This document shows positions 1 through 10,213 of a stretch of 34,625 bases of DNA, piece by piece. The stretch's first letter is position 1, and each line of letters starts with the position of its first letter. This stretch comes from Candidatus Uhrbacteria bacterium (GTDB lineage Bacteria; Patescibacteriota; Patescibacteriia; UBA9934; GWF2-40-263), in the NCBI GenBank assembly GCA_903843045.1, contig CAIMOJ010000076.1, positions 1 through 34,625 on the forward strand, written 5' to 3'. Made by a program: the position numbers and the translations under genes. Below the pieces are notes generated by a model. The model worked only from the letters and a program-made list of their open reading frames with translations. It had not been told where the DNA came from and searched no databases.

Positions 1-122
1 GGACGCTGGATCGGCGTGTCAATCATAAAAAAGTCTTTTTGCGCGGAGTCGAATTAGATTTTTCCTTCCACGCGATATTTACGGAGGACGCGACCAGGCA
101 TCGTGTCCTTGAAAAAATCACC

Positions 123-208
123 TGGTGCATGTGGAGAGACTCGAACTCTCAAGCCCGTGAAGGCACAGGCTTCTGAGACCTGCGCGTATACCATTCCGCC
201 ACACATGC
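123..208 (-). tRNA. tRNA-Leu(CAG), CCA encoded
   Basis: The reverse complement folds as a class II tRNA. The acceptor stem is GCATGTG/CACATGC, followed by discriminator A and an encoded CCA. The anticodon stem CAGGT/GCCTG closes the loop CTCAGAA, giving anticodon CAG, which reads CUG leucine codons. There is a long variable arm and a T arm GAGAG-TTCGAGT-CTCTC. It lies 35 bases downstream of the solute-binding protein gene on the same strand and has no obvious promoter of its own, so it may be processed from that transcript. Confidence 0.95.
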
Positions 209-213
209 GTGAT

Positions 214-233
214 GGGGCCGCCCATGCGGCCCC
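214..233 (-). other. GC-rich hairpin between the solute-binding gene and tRNA-Leu
   Basis: A perfect 8-bp stem GGGGCCGC/GCGGCCCC with a 4-base loop lies between the solute-binding gene stop and tRNA-Leu. No U-tract follows it on the minus strand, so it does not look like a normal intrinsic terminator. It could be a processing or stability hairpin that separates mRNA from tRNA. Confidence 0.5.
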
Positions 234-243
234 GCGTTGATTT

Positions 244-2034
244 TTATCGGAGCGCCTTCTTTGTCTTAGTGTACCACGTCTCGACTTCCGCGAAACGGTC
301 CGCGGGGGAGATGATCCGGTCGATGTGGACGTTCTTGATCTTCGTGGCGATCGCGTAGGCGTACGTGGACTGGTAGAGGAACACGGCCGGGACGTCCGCG
401 GCCAGGAGGTCCTGGAAGTCTCTGTATGCCTTGGCGCGATCGTCGGTATTCGTAGCCTTCCGGGCCGTTTCCAGGAGGGTGTCGACGTTGCGGTTCGCGT
501 AGAGTGCAAAGTTTAACCCATTTTCCTTTGTTTGGGAAGAGTGCCAGAACGGATACGGGTCCGGGTCGATCCCGAGGAGCGTTCCCGTGAGCAGGATCTG
601 GTAGCTTTTGGGTTGGATCACGTCGGAGTAGAAACTGTCATTTTCCACCGGCTTTACGTCCGTTTTGATGCCGATCGCGTTCAGTTCCGAGGCGATTATC
701 TCGGCCGCGCGGACAAACTCGGGGTTCTGGACGGTGGTGATGGTGACGGCCAGCTCGTTCGGCGTTCCGTCCTTCGGTGCCTTTGCGAGCTGTCGCACGG
801 TCGCGCCGTCGGGGAGGGCGTAGCCGGCGTCCTGGAGCGTCTTTCCCGCGGCGGCCGTGTCGAACGAGATCTTGGCCACGTCCGGGTCCTCGCCGAGCAT
901 TCCCGGTAGGATCGGAGCGTCGATGGTCCGCCCGTGCCCGTTTAGCACGTCGCTCACGAGCTTGGCCTTGTCCACCGCCTGGGCGATGGCCGTGCGGACT
1001 GCCTTGTCCTTCAGCGACACGTTGGACGTCTGGTTGAAGTAGATCGCGACCTCGCGGGGGAGGTCGGGGTGGAGGAGCGTGACCGCGCGGATCGCCGACA
1101 CCTCGTTCTCCATGTCTCCCGGGACGAAGCTCACGCCCTCCACGTTCTTGTTCTCAAGCGCATGGACCGCTTCCGTGGCGCTGGCGTAGAACTTGAAGAC
1201 AAGCTTCTGAAGCTTCGGCGCGTCGCCGTAGTAGGACGGGTTTCGCTCGAGGGTGTAGGAAAGGATGTTGCCCGCCTTGTCCTTCGCGAACTCGGCGAAC
1301 TTGTACGGGCCGCTGCCGACCGCCTCGAGGTTGCGCGAGGCGAGCGGGGTGTTGCGCGCCGCGATGTCGCCCCAGATGCCCGCGGGAAGGATGCCGACGG
1401 TAAGCGTGGAGAGGAACGGCGCGAACGGCTCGTCGAGCGCGAACGCCACGGTCTTCTCATCGACCTCGGAAACCGTCACCCCGCGGAAGCTCACCGCGAG
1501 CGGCGAGCGGTACTGCGGGTCCTGGATCGCCTCCACCGTGAATACCACGTCTCGCGCCCGAACGGCCTCGCCGTTCTGAAACGTCGCGTCGTCGCGAATC
1601 CTGATCGTGTATGTTTTTCCGTCGTCGGATACCTGGACGTCGGACGCGAGGTCGTTCACGAGGCCGTCCTTCTGGTCCCATTTCACGAGCCCCGAGTACA
1701 CCAGTCCCGCCAGGTCCGCGTCCACGTCCGACGCCGACGCGTACAGCGGGTTCACGAACTGCGGCTCGCCGATGAGCGCCTCCGTATAGTCGCCGCCGAC
1801 CGCCGGAATGTCGACGCGGTGCGTGACGACGTACCAGGTTGCAAGGGAGCCGAGAGACAGCGCGCACGCCGCGATCGCCCCGAGCAGAACCTTCCTCTCC
1901 CCGAGCGTCAGCACCCGCGGAAGCTGCTTCCACTGGCTGAGGCTAGGCAACCCCGCGCCCTTGTGGGCGGAGAGCACCTGGAGAAAAGCCAGGTTGCGCT
2001 TTTGGTTGTGTGGTTTGAAGGGGTTGGTTGGCAC
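244..2034 (-). CDS. ABC-type peptide/solute-binding protein, family 5 (SBP_bac_5), membrane-tethered
   Basis: This 596-residue protein matches the extracytoplasmic solute-binding family 5 (OppA/DppA-like). A cytosolic N-terminal tail of about 45 residues precedes one membrane span (VLLGAIAACALSLGSL). Typical family segments follow: GGDYTEALIGEPQFVNPLY, then DLASDVQVSDDGKTYTIRI and GEAVRARDVVFTVEAI. The span probably stays as an anchor, because no lipobox or signal-peptidase site is evident. The listed start is GTG without a clear ribosome site; a downstream start is possible. No permease or ATPase gene is adjacent, so it is an orphan component here and its ligand is unknown. A palindromic element ends 10 bases upstream of the start, so any promoter must lie inside or beyond that element. 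Confidence 0.88.
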   Translation of the reverse strand: MPTNPFKPHNQKRNLAFLQVLSAHKGAGLPSLSQWKQLPRVLTLGERKVLLGAIAACALSLGSLATWYVVTHRVDIPAVGGDYTEALIGEPQFVNPLYASASDVDADLAGLVYSGLVKWDQKDGLVNDLASDVQVSDDGKTYTIRIRDDATFQNGEAVRARDVVFTVEAIQDPQYRSPLAVSFRGVTVSEVDEKTVAFALDEPFAPFLSTLTVGILPAGIWGDIAARNTPLASRNLEAVGSGPYKFAEFAKDKAGNILSYTLERNPSYYGDAPKLQKLVFKFYASATEAVHALENKNVEGVSFVPGDMENEVSAIRAVTLLHPDLPREVAIYFNQTSNVSLKDKAVRTAIAQAVDKAKLVSDVLNGHGRTIDAPILPGMLGEDPDVAKISFDTAAAGKTLQDAGYALPDGATVRQLAKAPKDGTPNELAVTITTVQNPEFVRAAEIIASELNAIGIKTDVKPVENDSFYSDVIQPKSYQILLTGTLLGIDPDPYPFWHSSQTKENGLNFALYANRNVDTLLETARKATNTDDRAKAYRDFQDLLAADVPAVFLYQSTYAYAIATKIKNVHIDRIISPADRFAEVETWYTKTKKALR

Positions 2035-2044
2035 AGTGTGAGGC

Positions 2045-2208
2045 GGGGTTGCGAATAACGAATTAGTTACTTATTACACATATGCAACGTATTGCAACGA
2101 ATAGGTACGAATTCGTTTGTCGGCGGACTTTGATCCAATCTCCATCGGGAATACGTGGCAATCAGTTACATATGTGTAATAAGTAACTAATTCGTTATTC
2201 GCAACCCC
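2045..2208. repeat. Palindromic element PE-1: 40-bp perfect inverted arms, 84-bp core
   Basis: The left arm (2045-2084) and right arm (2169-2208) are exact reverse complements over 40 bases, beginning GGGGTTGCGAATAACG. The arms are AT-rich in an otherwise GC-rich region. The core contains ATTGCAACGAAT, which is also present in the core of the element at 29368-29499. The element encodes no plausible protein and shows no clear target-site duplication. It sits between the solute-binding gene and secG. Confidence 0.85.
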
Positions 2209-2238
2209 GAACACAAACTATTCCCGCCGAACCATTTT

Positions 2239-2466
2239 CTACACCAACGCGTTCGCCAGCGACACCCCGAAGAACAGGATCGCGATCACGATCGTGCCCT
2301 GGAACAGGCGCTTCTCGACGCCTCGCTTGGTGCGGTACACGTTGCCTTCGCCGCCGAAGGACGCGCCGAGGCCGGCGCCGCGGGCCTGGAGAAGAATCGA
2401 CGTGACGAGCAGGGCGGCAAGAATGAGCTGGGAAACGTTGAGGATCTGTTCGGCGTTGAAGGTCAT
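2239..2466 (-). CDS. secG: Preprotein translocase subunit SecG
   Basis: This 75-residue protein has the SecG pattern: two membrane spans joined by a short Gly-rich loop with SILLQARGAGLGASFGG and an NVYRTKRG segment. SecG is the non-essential third membrane subunit of the SecYEG channel and aids preprotein export. The ORF track starts earlier, but the upstream 49 codons are not SecG-like and overlap the promoter. ATG at 2466 gives the normal family length. A promoter (TTGACG-N17-TAGTTT) lies upstream and places the transcript start about 28 bases before this ATG. No SD is visible. The gene is divergent from the DsbA-like operon. Confidence 0.9.
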   Translation of the reverse strand: MTFNAEQILNVSQLILAALLVTSILLQARGAGLGASFGGEGNVYRTKRGVEKRLFQGTIVIAILFFGVSLANALV

Positions 2467-2500
2467 ACGGTACAAGTTCATGTATAGACGAATTGCCAAG

Positions 2501-2529
2501 AAACTATCAGATATAAGCTTTTTCGTCAA
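2501..2529 (-). promoter_or_regulatory. Promoter of secG
   Basis: On the minus strand TTGACG and TAGTTT are separated by 17 bases, with TG one base upstream of the -10 box (extended -10). Confidence 0.55.
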
Positions 2530-2542
2530 TGTGGCCTCCCCA

Positions 2543-2551
2543 TGATATACT
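2543..2551 (+). promoter_or_regulatory. Extended -10 promoter of the DsbA-like operon
   Basis: TGATATACT is an extended -10 box (TG-A-TATACT). No good -35 is seen 17 bases upstream, where the sequence overlaps the secG -35 box. The predicted transcript start near 2558 leaves a leader of about 12 bases before the ATG at 2570. Confidence 0.5.
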
Positions 2552-2569
2552 TTCCGAAAGAAAGAAGCT

Positions 2570-3307
2570 ATGCCAGACATCGACCTTCTCGCGCACCCGC
2601 ACCGCAACGTCATCGGCGTCCTCGCGACGGTGGTCGTATTGGCGATGGTCTGCGGATTTTCCTGGCGCGTGTATCATTTCGCGTCGCTCATCCAATCGGG
2701 CACGCTGACCGAGGCCGACCTGACCTTCGCGAAGAACGTGACGTCGAGCGCGAAGATCGCGAACGCCCCGCTTCCGACGGGCACCGTCGACGTCACGAGC
2801 TCCACGGCCCCGTTCCTCGGAAAGAAGGACGCCAAGCTCACCATCGTCGAGTTCGCCGACTTCGGCTGCCCGTTCTCGCGCGAGGAAAGCTTCGTCGTGC
2901 ACGCCCTTGCCCTGGCCTATCCCGACACCGTCCGCTTCGAGTACCGCGACTTCCCAATCGACGAGCTCCACCCAATGGCCACCGCCGCGTCCGAGGCGGG
3001 GAGGTGCGCGAACGAGCAGAACCGGTTCTGGGACTACCACGACAAGATCTACGCCAACCAGGACACCCTTACCGACGAGTCCTTCCCCCGGTTCGCCGCC
3101 GAGCTCAACATGAACGTCGGGGAGTTCAGCCGCTGCCTCGCCAGCGACCGCAACTTGCCGAAGATCCAAGCGGACGTTGAGGCGGGCATCGCCGCGGGAG
3201 TCCGCGGAACCCCGACGTTCTTCTTCAACGGCGTCCGCGTTCCCGGAGCGATCCCGGAGGACACGTTCAAGAAGCTGATCGACCGATTCTTGTCACCCAC
3301 GACCTAG
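2570..3307 (+). CDS. DsbA-family thiol oxidoreductase, membrane-anchored, CPFS active site
   Basis: This 245-residue protein has a membrane span at about residues 14-32, then a DsbA/thioredoxin_4 domain: FADFGCPFS (active site 100-103), EYRDFPIDELHP, and the cis-proline segment GTPTFFFNG (213-221). The helical insertion keeps two family cysteines, C146 and C189. The usual second active-site cysteine (CPxC) is Ser103, so classical dithiol oxidation should be impaired. A monothiol isomerase or reductase role, or redox chemistry through C146/C189, is possible. It acts outside the cytoplasmic membrane. Only 3 bases separate its stop from the next gene, a 26-cysteine exported protein, which is a natural substrate candidate. 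Confidence 0.88.
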   Translation: MPDIDLLAHPHRNVIGVLATVVVLAMVCGFSWRVYHFASLIQSGTLTEADLTFAKNVTSSAKIANAPLPTGTVDVTSSTAPFLGKKDAKLTIVEFADFGCPFSREESFVVHALALAYPDTVRFEYRDFPIDELHPMATAASEAGRCANEQNRFWDYHDKIYANQDTLTDESFPRFAAELNMNVGEFSRCLASDRNLPKIQADVEAGIAAGVRGTPTFFFNGVRVPGAIPEDTFKKLIDRFLSPTT

Positions 3308-3310
3308 CGT

Positions 3311-4921
3311 ATGAGATTCCAGAGACTGATCGCGGTCCCGATGATGCTGGTGGCGGTGTTTGGGTTTGCGACCCCGGTGGCGAGGGCGGAAACGACCGCG
3401 TGCTTTTGTAACGTCACGGACGTCGGGGCAACGAAGATCGAGGGCGCGACGGACTCAACGACGTGCAAAAGCAAGTGCCTGGCAGCATATCCAAGCACCC
3501 TTGCCGCGAATCCATCCCTCTGGGCATTGGATCCGACGGGATATCCGCCGGCAATTCTGCAGTGCTGGGCCAAGGAAACGGCTTGCACGGGATTGGGAGG
3601 GGTCTACTCGAAGGGCGACCAACCGGCGGAGTGCCTTCCGGGGTCGCATTACTGCTACGCGGGCGACAACCTGATGACCACCCTCAACGTATCGATTCCA
3701 ACCCCGAACGGTGACGTCACGCAGGTGGTCAATCTCGCGGATTACCTTGGCGTCATCTATGACTTCTTGATGGGTTTCGCCATGACGATAACCATCGTTC
3801 TCATGATGATCGGCGGCATTCGCTACGTGATGGGCGCGTCGTCCGGAGACGTCGGAAAGGCCAAGGCCATGATCAAGAACGCAGTCGAGGGGTTCGTCCT
3901 CCTTATGTTCGCGTACGTCATCCTCTATACGGTAAATCCGCAATTGCTAAGGCTCCAGGTTCCGAAGCTCCCGAAGCTGCGGGCGGTTCATATCACCGCG
4001 GGCGACGAGTCATGCGAATTTTTGCTCGGCGACAACGTGGTGAGCGTCCAGGGCGAGGAGGACCAGTATACGGGAGACGGCGGCTACGTCGTGAAGTACG
4101 CGGGAAATGAGGCATGCGGAACGTCGGGCGAAGTGATCTCTGACCCGGCCGGCGTCGCCGTGGCCGCGGGAACGACGTGCGACTTCGTCACATGCCCGTC
4201 GGCCGGCCAGTCGTGCTTCAAACCGACCTCGGGAAAGTCGGGATGCCATACGTGCGAGGAATTGACCATGATCAACGCAAACCCCTACATCCCTCCGTCC
4301 GAGGACGTTTGTTCCAATTTCACCTACCCGGCAGGAAACGTAAACGGAGCGTCCGTACCGGGTCTTACGGAGTGTATTCTGACTCACGACTACGATCTTT
4401 CCAATTTTAACCCTCCGGACGTGGGAGTCATGACGATTGGAAATTGTGCAAAGATGGAGATCAACTGTACCAGCGTTACGTCGTGTTTGGGGTATGACAG
4501 CGTTCTGCTGAAGAACGCGGATGAGAATGCCTGTTTGAGTACGCTCTATGGTGATGACAAACAGTTTTTGGACACGTGCGTTGCCGATCCCTGCAAGGCT
4601 GCGCCTTCGGGTCAGTCGTGCGTGGTTATAGGTCTGCCAGGCATAACGAGTACGGCTGGGCAAAGTTGTGTGAACTCAGCTTTTAGGGACGCTCTTATCC
4701 TTGGAATGCAATCGGCAGATGGATATTCCGCGCTTATAAACTCTGGTCAAACCGTGACTTCGGGCGCGTCCTGGCTAAGCTTGTTCGCGTCGAGTCCAGA
4801 AAACGCTGGAAAATTTGCCGGCTTCTTTCTGATGGAGTCTTTGAAATCAACCCTAGCGGATAAGGATGGCCATTATCCTACCGGAGCAGATTTCCAAAAT
4901 GCTGCGTGTAACTTTCAATAG
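3311..4921 (+). CDS. Cys-rich exported protein with a VirB2/TrbC-like two-span membrane hairpin
   Basis: This 536-residue protein opens with a signal peptide (MRFQRLIAVPMMLVAVFGFA, cleavage near ARA-ET). A Cys-rich segment of about 90 residues follows. Two membrane spans at about 147-175 and 190-208 enclose SSGDVGKAKAMIKNAVEG. This hairpin resembles the pilin-like TrbC/VirB2 proteins often annotated in CPR genomes (MMIGGIRYVMGA... YVILYTVNP). A long Cys-rich C-terminal region of about 320 residues follows. I count 26 cysteines, none in the spans. The C-terminal half matches no family I recognise. It is translated directly after the DsbA-like gene (3-base gap), which suggests disulphide dependence. 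The last 600 bases are visibly less GC-rich than the surroundings. The link to type IV secretion rests on the hairpin alone. Confidence 0.75.
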   Translation: MRFQRLIAVPMMLVAVFGFATPVARAETTACFCNVTDVGATKIEGATDSTTCKSKCLAAYPSTLAANPSLWALDPTGYPPAILQCWAKETACTGLGGVYSKGDQPAECLPGSHYCYAGDNLMTTLNVSIPTPNGDVTQVVNLADYLGVIYDFLMGFAMTITIVLMMIGGIRYVMGASSGDVGKAKAMIKNAVEGFVLLMFAYVILYTVNPQLLRLQVPKLPKLRAVHITAGDESCEFLLGDNVVSVQGEEDQYTGDGGYVVKYAGNEACGTSGEVISDPAGVAVAAGTTCDFVTCPSAGQSCFKPTSGKSGCHTCEELTMINANPYIPPSEDVCSNFTYPAGNVNGASVPGLTECILTHDYDLSNFNPPDVGVMTIGNCAKMEINCTSVTSCLGYDSVLLKNADENACLSTLYGDDKQFLDTCVADPCKAAPSGQSCVVIGLPGITSTAGQSCVNSAFRDALILGMQSADGYSALINSGQTVTSGASWLSLFASSPENAGKFAGFFLMESLKSTLADKDGHYPTGADFQNAACNFQ

Positions 4922-4931
4922 CGAATCCTAG

Positions 4932-4965
4932 AAACGCGACCCACTTAACGGGTCGCGTTTCGTTT
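4932..4965 (+). terminator. Intrinsic terminator after the DsbA/Cys-rich operon
   Basis: An 11-bp perfect stem AAACGCGACCC/GGGTCGCGTTT with a 7-base loop is followed by CGTTTCT. Confidence 0.8.
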
Positions 4966-4982
4966 CTATCGCCTGTGTTTCC

Positions 4983-5011
4983 TTGACCCTCGCTCCTTCC
5001 CGTGGTAGCAT
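4983..5011 (+). promoter_or_regulatory. Promoter of uvrA
   Basis: TTGACC and TAGCAT are spaced by 17 bases, with an extended -10 TG at 5003-5004. The predicted transcript start is near 5018, about 30 bases before the uvrA ATG. Confidence 0.6.
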
Positions 5012-5047
5012 CGCAATCGCTTTATCGTGACGTGATTTTTTGACGCT

Positions 5048-7939
<2,892 letters not shown>

Positions 7940-7953
7940 GAGGGATTGAATGG

Positions 7954-7986
7954 AAATTGGATATCACAATTTGTGATATCCAATTT
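7954..7986. repeat. 33-bp perfect palindrome, copy 1
   Basis: A 16-base half AAATTGGATATCACAA and its exact complement flank a single central T. It lies 15 bases after the uvrA stop. An identical copy begins 67 bases further on. Either could act as an operator or as a strong hairpin; see the ORF6N entry. Confidence 0.9.
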
Positions 7987-8020
7987 GATTTTAGGTCGTT
8001 TTGTCGCTGAGTACAGATAG

Positions 8021-8053
8021 AAATTGGATATCACAATTTGTGATATCCAATTT
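8021..8053. repeat. 33-bp perfect palindrome, copy 2
   Basis: This sequence is identical to copy 1. Its symmetry extends one more base on each side (8020-8054). It ends about 30 bases upstream of the -35 box of the ORF6N promoter. The identity of both copies against an unrelated spacer suggests selection or recent duplication. Confidence 0.9.
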
Positions 8054-8082
8054 CTTTGGGGGAGATATCCACATTGAGACGA

Positions 8083-8111
8083 TTGACATTCTGCCGAAAA
8101 TCTGATGAAAT
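8083..8111 (+). promoter_or_regulatory. Promoter of the ORF6N gene
   Basis: TTGACA, 17 bases, then TGAAAT (4 of 6 to consensus) preceded by TGA, an extended -10. The predicted transcript start is near 8118. Confidence 0.5.
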
Positions 8112-8130
8112 GAGGATAGAGAAATGAAGT

Positions 8131-8165
8131 CCCCACAAACGGTGTAGGGGATTTTATTATTTTAT
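8131..8165 (+). terminator. Terminator-like hairpin in the ORF6N leader
   Basis: CCCCACA pairs with TGT-A-GGGG (7 bp with one bulged A), followed by ATTTTATTATTTTATT. It lies between the predicted promoter and the start codon, so it could attenuate transcription. Alternatively it is the terminator of a non-coding transcript carrying the upstream palindromes. Confidence 0.4.
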
Positions 8166-8173
8166 TCGATCGT

Positions 8174-8692
8174 ATGAAAAATGACGAATTGATGGTGCCA
8201 ATGACGGTGATCGAAGGGAAAATTTTTCTGCTTCGGGGCCAAAAGGTCATGGTCGATCGCGATCTTGCGCAGTTGTACGGGGTATCGACGATGGTTTTGA
8301 ACCAGGCGGTGAAACGCAATCGCGAGCGGTTTCCGCCGGACTTTATGTTTCAGTTGACGAAACAGGAGATGGAACATTGGAAGTCGCAGGTATCCGTTAC
8401 AGATTCGGACCGCATGGGCTTGCGCAAGCCGTTTGTCGTCTTCACCGAGCTCGGCGTCGCCATGCTCTCGAGCGTCCTTCGCAGCCCGCGCGCCATCGCG
8501 GTGAACATTCAGATCATGCGAACCTTCTCCCGCCTCCGCGAAATGCTCGCCGAGAACGACGACCTCCGCCGCAAGGTCGAGGCGCTTGAGAAGCAGTACG
8601 ACGAGAACTTCAAGATTGTCTTCGACGCGATAAGGAACATGATCTCGGACGACGAGAGGGGAGGGGCGGAGATTGGGTTTCGGGCGGAATGA
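8174..8692 (+). CDS. ORF6N-domain DNA-binding protein
   Basis: The 172-residue protein carries an N-terminal ORF6N domain (phage KilA-N-associated family). It shows IEGKIFLLRGQKVMVDRDLAQLYGV, then NQAVKRNRERFPPDFMFQLT, and FVVFTELGVAMLSSVLRS. A C-terminal coiled-coil helix of about 50 residues (LREMLAENDDLRRKVEALEKQ) probably mediates dimerisation. Such proteins occur in phages and widely in CPR genomes; the target is generally unknown. Two identical 33-bp palindromes upstream are attractive autoregulatory operators, which is my inference. No SD is visible. The stop codon abuts the poly-A side of the terminator of the opposing pentapeptide gene. Confidence 0.88.
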   Translation: MKNDELMVPMTVIEGKIFLLRGQKVMVDRDLAQLYGVSTMVLNQAVKRNRERFPPDFMFQLTKQEMEHWKSQVSVTDSDRMGLRKPFVVFTELGVAMLSSVLRSPRAIAVNIQIMRTFSRLREMLAENDDLRRKVEALEKQYDENFKIVFDAIRNMISDDERGGAEIGFRAE

Positions 8693-8719
8693 AAAAACCG
8701 GACGTGCGGGCACGTCCGG
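8692..8719 (-). terminator. Terminator of the pentapeptide-repeat gene
   Basis: On the minus strand the 10-bp stem CCGGACGTGC/GCACGTCCGG is followed directly by six T. Confidence 0.85.
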
Positions 8720-8730
8720 GGTCGGCGCCG

Positions 8731-9465
8731 TCAGTCGGCGTCGGAGAAGGTCTCTGCCATGGCGGCGAGCACCACGGCCTGGGTCTTGCGGTCGAGCCGC
8801 GCGCCGCGGAAGCTGGCGTCCGCGAGGCCGATGACGCCGCTGAGCGCGACGCCCGTGAGGTTCGAGCGATGAAAGCAGGCGCCATGGACGTCATCGAACG
8901 CGCCCGTGTTCGCGCCGGCGAAATGCGCGCCACACAGACGCGAGTTCCAGAACTTCACCCCGTGGAGCTTGGCGCCGCGAAAGTCCGCGTTGTCCGCGTT
9001 CGAGCCAAACAGGAAGACGTGGCTCAGATCCGCGTCCTCGAACTGCGCGTCCCGCATCTCGACGAAGCGCATGGTCGCGCCGCAGAGGTTGGCATCTTCG
9101 AAGTTCGCGCATCGAAGGTCCGTAAAGCCGTGTTCGGGATCGTCGTTGTTCGCGACCCACTCGCCCGGCTCCTCCGCCGTCCACGAGTTCTCGTGGCGAC
9201 CTTGCCCTCGAACCCAGCCCGTCAGGTCACCGCTGTCGAGCGTGGCGTGCTGGAGCCAGGCCTCTTGCAGAAGGGCGTACCGGAGATTGGCGGCCGTAAG
9301 GTTCGCCTCGTGCAGATCTGCGCCGTTCAGGTTCTGGCCATTCAGGTCCGCGTGCGACAGGTCGATCTTCTTTTTCGGATTGCGACGCCTCCACGTGTTC
9401 CACGCCTTGCACTTGTTGTTCTGGGCTGCGGATGCAATGAGAAGCTCGTACTGGGATGCGATCAT
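8731..9465 (-). CDS. Pentapeptide-repeat protein
   Basis: The ORF track merges this gene into a spurious 1145-aa ORF. The real start is ATG at 9465 with SD GGAG seven bases upstream, giving 244 residues (MIASQYELLI). A(D/N)LxxAxL pentapeptide repeats run from about 34 to 75 (DLSHADLNGQNLNGADLHEA) and from about 116 to 224. They are interrupted by a 33-residue non-repeat insert (about 82-114, GWVRGQGRHENSWTAEEPGE). Such repeats form a right-handed quadrilateral beta-helix; roles range from gyrase protection to structural scaffolds, and none can be assigned here. No signal peptide is seen, so it is probably cytosolic. It is a single-gene unit with its own promoter and terminator. Its promoter resembles that of the next upstream gene. 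Confidence 0.88.
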   Translation of the reverse strand: MIASQYELLIASAAQNNKCKAWNTWRRRNPKKKIDLSHADLNGQNLNGADLHEANLTAANLRYALLQEAWLQHATLDSGDLTGWVRGQGRHENSWTAEEPGEWVANNDDPEHGFTDLRCANFEDANLCGATMRFVEMRDAQFEDADLSHVFLFGSNADNADFRGAKLHGVKFWNSRLCGAHFAGANTGAFDDVHGACFHRSNLTGVALSGVIGLADASFRGARLDRKTQAVVLAAMAETFSDAD

Positions 9466-9522
9466 GGTGATCTCCTTTGCGTGGTCCGGTCGGCGACGGA
9501 ACGATTCCAAAGCCGAGGCGGG

Positions 9523-9551
9523 ACGATACCAGGTTTTGGGCCGATTGTCAA
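9523..9551 (-). promoter_or_regulatory. Promoter of the pentapeptide-repeat gene
   Basis: On the minus strand TTGACA and TATCGT are spaced by exactly 17 bases, with TGG before the -10 box. The spacer end and following bases (AAAACCTGGTATCGTCC) nearly match the promoter at 10214-10242. Confidence 0.75.
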
Positions 9552-9573
9552 TCGTCAGAGCATTCGGCCGAAT

Positions 9574-9598
9574 AAAAAAAGCGCCCGGTTTCAGGCGC
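9574..9598 (-). terminator. Terminator of the 188-aa unknown gene, overlapping its stop codon
   Basis: On the minus strand GCGCC-TGAAACC-GGGCGC is followed by seven T. The TGA stop codon of the gene lies at the start of the loop. Confidence 0.8.
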
Positions 9599-10157
9599 AG
9601 TCGTGGTCGTCGTCGAGGTGAGCGGGAATCGGGCCCAGGTACTCGTAGCCGACGGCCTGTCCGTTGAATCCGCGATCCTCCAGCTCGCGGAGCAGGCGCT
9701 CCGCGGTGTACTGCTCGCGCGGGAGCTCGCTGAACGCGAAGCCGTGGCCGGCGCGGTCGACGGAGTCGATGACGTACGATGCGCAGTTCTCGAAGTGGAT
9801 CCGGACGCGGCCCTCGATGGGGACGAACCGGTGCCCGGGGTTGCGGAAGACGATCGCGCGGCCGGTTCCGCTCGCGGGCGCAAAACGGGCGAGCGTGGCG
9901 AGGTCCTGCGCGGGCACGAGGCGGGGAAGCCGGTCGACGAACGAGACATCGCCGCGGCTTGGCCCGTTGACCACGGCGGTTTGCGTCGCGGCCGGCCCGT
10001 CGCTCGGCCCGAAGCCGATGCGGACGGTGAGCCAGTTGGGGTCGATCTGGCGGATGGTCCGCGCGAGAGCGGAAAGGTCCATTGCGCCGAATCTCGCCAG
10101 AAACTCGAGGTTGGATATGCCAAACGGGATGTGCCGGGGCGGCGTCGTTGCTTGCAA
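9591..10157 (-). CDS. Unknown 188-residue protein
   Basis: I do not recognise the family. The protein has no signal peptide or membrane span. It reads as a mixed alpha/beta soluble protein, with segments such as LSALARTIRQIDPNWLTVRI, GRAIVFRNPGHRFVPIEG and LLRELEDRGFNGQAVGYEYL, and ends in an acidic-histidine tail (HLDDDHDC). The start is TTG at 10157, supported by GGGAG six bases upstream; the next in-frame ATG would remove 25 residues. Promoter and terminator are both clear, so it is monocistronic. It shares promoter sequence with the downstream pentapeptide gene, which suggests co-regulation or a duplicated control region. Confidence 0.7.
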   Translation of the reverse strand: MQATTPPRHIPFGISNLEFLARFGAMDLSALARTIRQIDPNWLTVRIGFGPSDGPAATQTAVVNGPSRGDVSFVDRLPRLVPAQDLATLARFAPASGTGRAIVFRNPGHRFVPIEGRVRIHFENCASYVIDSVDRAGHGFAFSELPREQYTAERLLRELEDRGFNGQAVGYEYLGPIPAHLDDDHDCA

Positions 10158-10213
10158 GAGATCTCCCAGAGAAGGTTGCCTCGGAACCGAACCTGTTCTG
10201 TTGCCGAGGAGGG

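Noticed and set aside
1-122. Possible short gene on the minus strand (MPGRVLRKYRVEGKI, or an ATG at 26)
   Set aside because: Too short, no ribosome site, and one candidate is cut by the window edge. I see no supported feature in this stretch.
1069-2058. 329-aa plus-strand ORF opposite the solute-binding gene
   Set aside because: Arg/Val/His-rich composition typical of an antisense shadow in GC-rich DNA. The minus-strand protein matches a known family.
2045-2208. Insertion sequence
   Set aside because: At 164 bases there is no transposase and no target duplication. At most it is a non-autonomous element.
7954-8053. CRISPR or terminator reading of the twin 33-bp palindromes
   Set aside because: Only two copies with one spacer and no cas gene, and the repeat is fully palindromic. 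No U-tract follows, so a standard terminator is unlikely.
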